From positions 2,423 to 18,341 of the forward strand of contig DJBY01000119.1 of the NCBI GenBank assembly GCA_002430605.1: 15,919 nt of DNA. The letters are read 5' to 3'. A program made the translations under genes and the position numbers. This DNA comes from Opitutia bacterium UBA5964. Its GTDB lineage: Bacteria; Verrucomicrobiota; Verrucomicrobiia; Opitutales; Coraliomargaritaceae. Below are positions 15,103-15,919 of this stretch, in pieces. The notes under the pieces were generated by a model that was not told where the DNA came from, made no database searches, and saw only the letters and a program-made list of their open reading frames with translations. Position 1 is the stretch's first letter; each line of letters opens with the position of its first letter.

Positions 15103-15167
15103 TGGAGGGAAACGCTCCGTCGTTTCCACACTGCTTCACCGCGGCAATGACGGAGCATTGCCCTCCA
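15103..15167. repeat. REP-like palindrome, family 2 (ureF-ureE gap)
   Basis: Two inverted arms (15103-15127 and 15143-15167) match at 21 of 25 positions. Each arm is also a perfect 7-bp hairpin: GGAAACG-CTCCGT-CGTTTCC on the left and GGCAATG-ACGGAG-CATTGCC on the right. All four differences between arms occur as two compensating pairs within the stems. It fills most of the 99-bp gap between ureE and ureF. Confidence 0.85.
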
Positions 15168-15189
15168 AAATAAATCGGCAGAGAACATA

Positions 15190-15669
15190 CTAGTGACTGT
15201 GCCCATGATCATCACTGAGTGAATGCAAGTGCCCATGATCATGGTCGTGTGAGTGCCCACCCTGCTTGGCTGGCTGAAAAACGCGCTGCACGCGATCATA
15301 GTGAATATGCTCGCGATCCAACATCTGCTCCACCGCAAGATCATCCTGCACCAGCACACCCTCATCACTGAAGGAGGCCTTGAAATGCAAGTTCCCAACC
15401 ATCCAGCCGATCCAGGCTGCTTGTTGCGCTCCTTTCAGTGCGATCAAAAAACAGTCCTCAGCAGTCTGCTCGATCACATAGGACTTCGTATCCGTTTCGT
15501 ATATACAGTCGCCGTGATTCAGCGACTCGTTGAGATCAAACCCAAAGTCGGTACCATCGGCAGCCACACCCCGCCAACGGCGACGTGCCAACTTATGCCG
15601 ATCAACAGAAACGGCAATGACTGCGCGGCCAGCATGTGAATGAGCGAGTGCTTTAGTAATTAAATTCAT
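15190..15669 (-). CDS. ureE: urease accessory nickel metallochaperone UreE
   Basis: The 159-residue UreE binds and delivers nickel to the UreDFG-apourease complex. It has the N-terminal peptide-binding domain, then the C-terminal ferredoxin-like domain with GWMVGNLHFKA, where H95 corresponds to the conserved metal His. DDLAVEQML and FQPAKQGG precede a His-rich tail: 9 His in the last 22 residues, in a HSHDHDHGHLH pattern. The tail DNA contains a short direct repeat (AGTGCCCATGATCAT appears twice in the reverse sense), suggesting expansion by duplication. Its ATG lies 5 bp from the edge of a REP-like element. Confidence 0.95.
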   Translation of the reverse strand: MNLITKALAHSHAGRAVIAVSVDRHKLARRRWRGVAADGTDFGFDLNESLNHGDCIYETDTKSYVIEQTAEDCFLIALKGAQQAAWIGWMVGNLHFKASFSDEGVLVQDDLAVEQMLDREHIHYDRVQRVFQPAKQGGHSHDHDHGHLHSLSDDHGHSH

Positions 15670-15674
15670 TGGTC

Positions 15675-15736
15675 GTAGAAGCGACCTCCTGTCGCTTTGA
15701 TCTAAAAGGGGAAAGCGACAGGAGTGTCGCTTCTAC
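15675..15736. repeat. REP-like palindrome, family 1 copy B (ureC-ureE gap)
   Basis: The left arm (15675-15697) and right arm (15713-15736) are inverted copies, separated by 15 bases. The right arm is identical to that of copy A. The left arm lacks one A relative to it, so its loop reads CCTCC, giving AGGAGG on the transcribed strand. The element fills nearly the whole 68-bp gap: it starts one base after the ureC stop and ends 5 bp before the ureE ATG. Confidence 0.9.
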
Positions 15737-15737
15737 A

Positions 15738-15919
15738 TTAAAATAAGAAGTAGCGCTGCGCCATCGGCAACTTGACGGCAGGTTCACAGGTAAGTACTTC
15801 GCCATCGGCAGTCACCGTGTAGGTCTCTGGATCAATTTCGATGTTTGGCAAATAATCGTTCAGCACCATGTCATGCTTGGAGATCGTTCGCGTGTTTGAT
15901 ACTGCGCGGATCTGTTTTT
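15738..15919 (-). CDS. ureC: urease alpha subunit UreC, C-terminal end (runs off right edge)
   Basis: The reverse strand carries the last 60 codons of ureC before the TAA at 15738. The residues fit the UreC C-terminus: VSNTRTISKHDMVLNDYLPN followed by IEIDPETYTVTADGEVLTCE and the near-invariant end LPMAQRYFLF. The catalytic nickel ligands and the carbamylated Lys lie upstream, beyond the edge. ureB and ureA would be expected further out. It is the first visible gene of the urease operon. Confidence 0.95.
   Translation of the reverse strand, partial: KQIRAVSNTRTISKHDMVLNDYLPNIEIDPETYTVTADGEVLTCEPAVKLPMAQRYFLF

Noticed and set aside
15195..15260. Short direct repeats resembling a small tandem array
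   Set aside because: They encode the His-rich tail of UreE and are explained by repeated His/Asp/Gly codons, not by a CRISPR or mobile element.

Overview
The window looks like a chromosomal segment of a marine or aquatic Gram-negative bacterium, tentatively a Verrucomicrobiota member (Opitutae or Puniceicoccales type). The reasons are the moderate GC, the weak or missing Shine-Dalgarno sequences before most genes, and the gene mix. The taxon is an inference; no rRNA or other marker is present. Most of the window is a nitrogen-scavenging locus for urea and formamide. No tRNA, rRNA, CRISPR array, prophage or transposase gene is visible, and no stretch over 300 bases lacks a gene.

Layout. 1-623 (-) is the N-terminal part of rmuC. 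774-1325 (+) is an exported SOUL heme-binding-family protein. 1334-2081 (-) is an overlapping pair: an AbiEii/DUF6036-like nucleotidyltransferase and an unknown 68-residue protein. 2183-2764 (+) is peptide deformylase. 2913-3023 (+) is a 36-residue lipoprotein. 3101-10872 (-) is one long gene run: a cytoplasmic NrtA/NasS-like binding protein, urtA-urtB-urtC-urtD-urtE, formamidase fmdA and zinc-ribbon fmdB. 11016-11936 (+) is a divergent LysR-type regulator that shares a 143-bp AT-rich control region with the urt run. 12017-15919 (-) is the distal part of a urease operon: ureC (C-terminal end only), ureE, ureF, ureG, ureD, then a CbiM/NikM-type nickel permease. ureA and ureB would be expected just beyond the right edge.

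How it works together. UrtABCDE imports urea, and possibly short amides. Urease, matured by UreDEFG with nickel from the NikM-like permease, releases ammonia and CO2. FmdA splits formamide into ammonia and formate. The LysR regulator and the NasS-like protein are the obvious candidates for control.

The least ordinary features are the palindromic REP-like elements in the urease operon. Two copies of one family lie in the ureC-ureE and ureG-ureF gaps, and a second family lies in the ureF-ureE gap. The second family shows compensatory base changes between its arms. The elements also create in-frame upstream ATGs that would mislead start calls for ureF and ureG. Other points of interest are the signal-less NasS-like protein without a visible ANTAR partner, and the lone NikM with a PDGLE motif but no following membrane helix.
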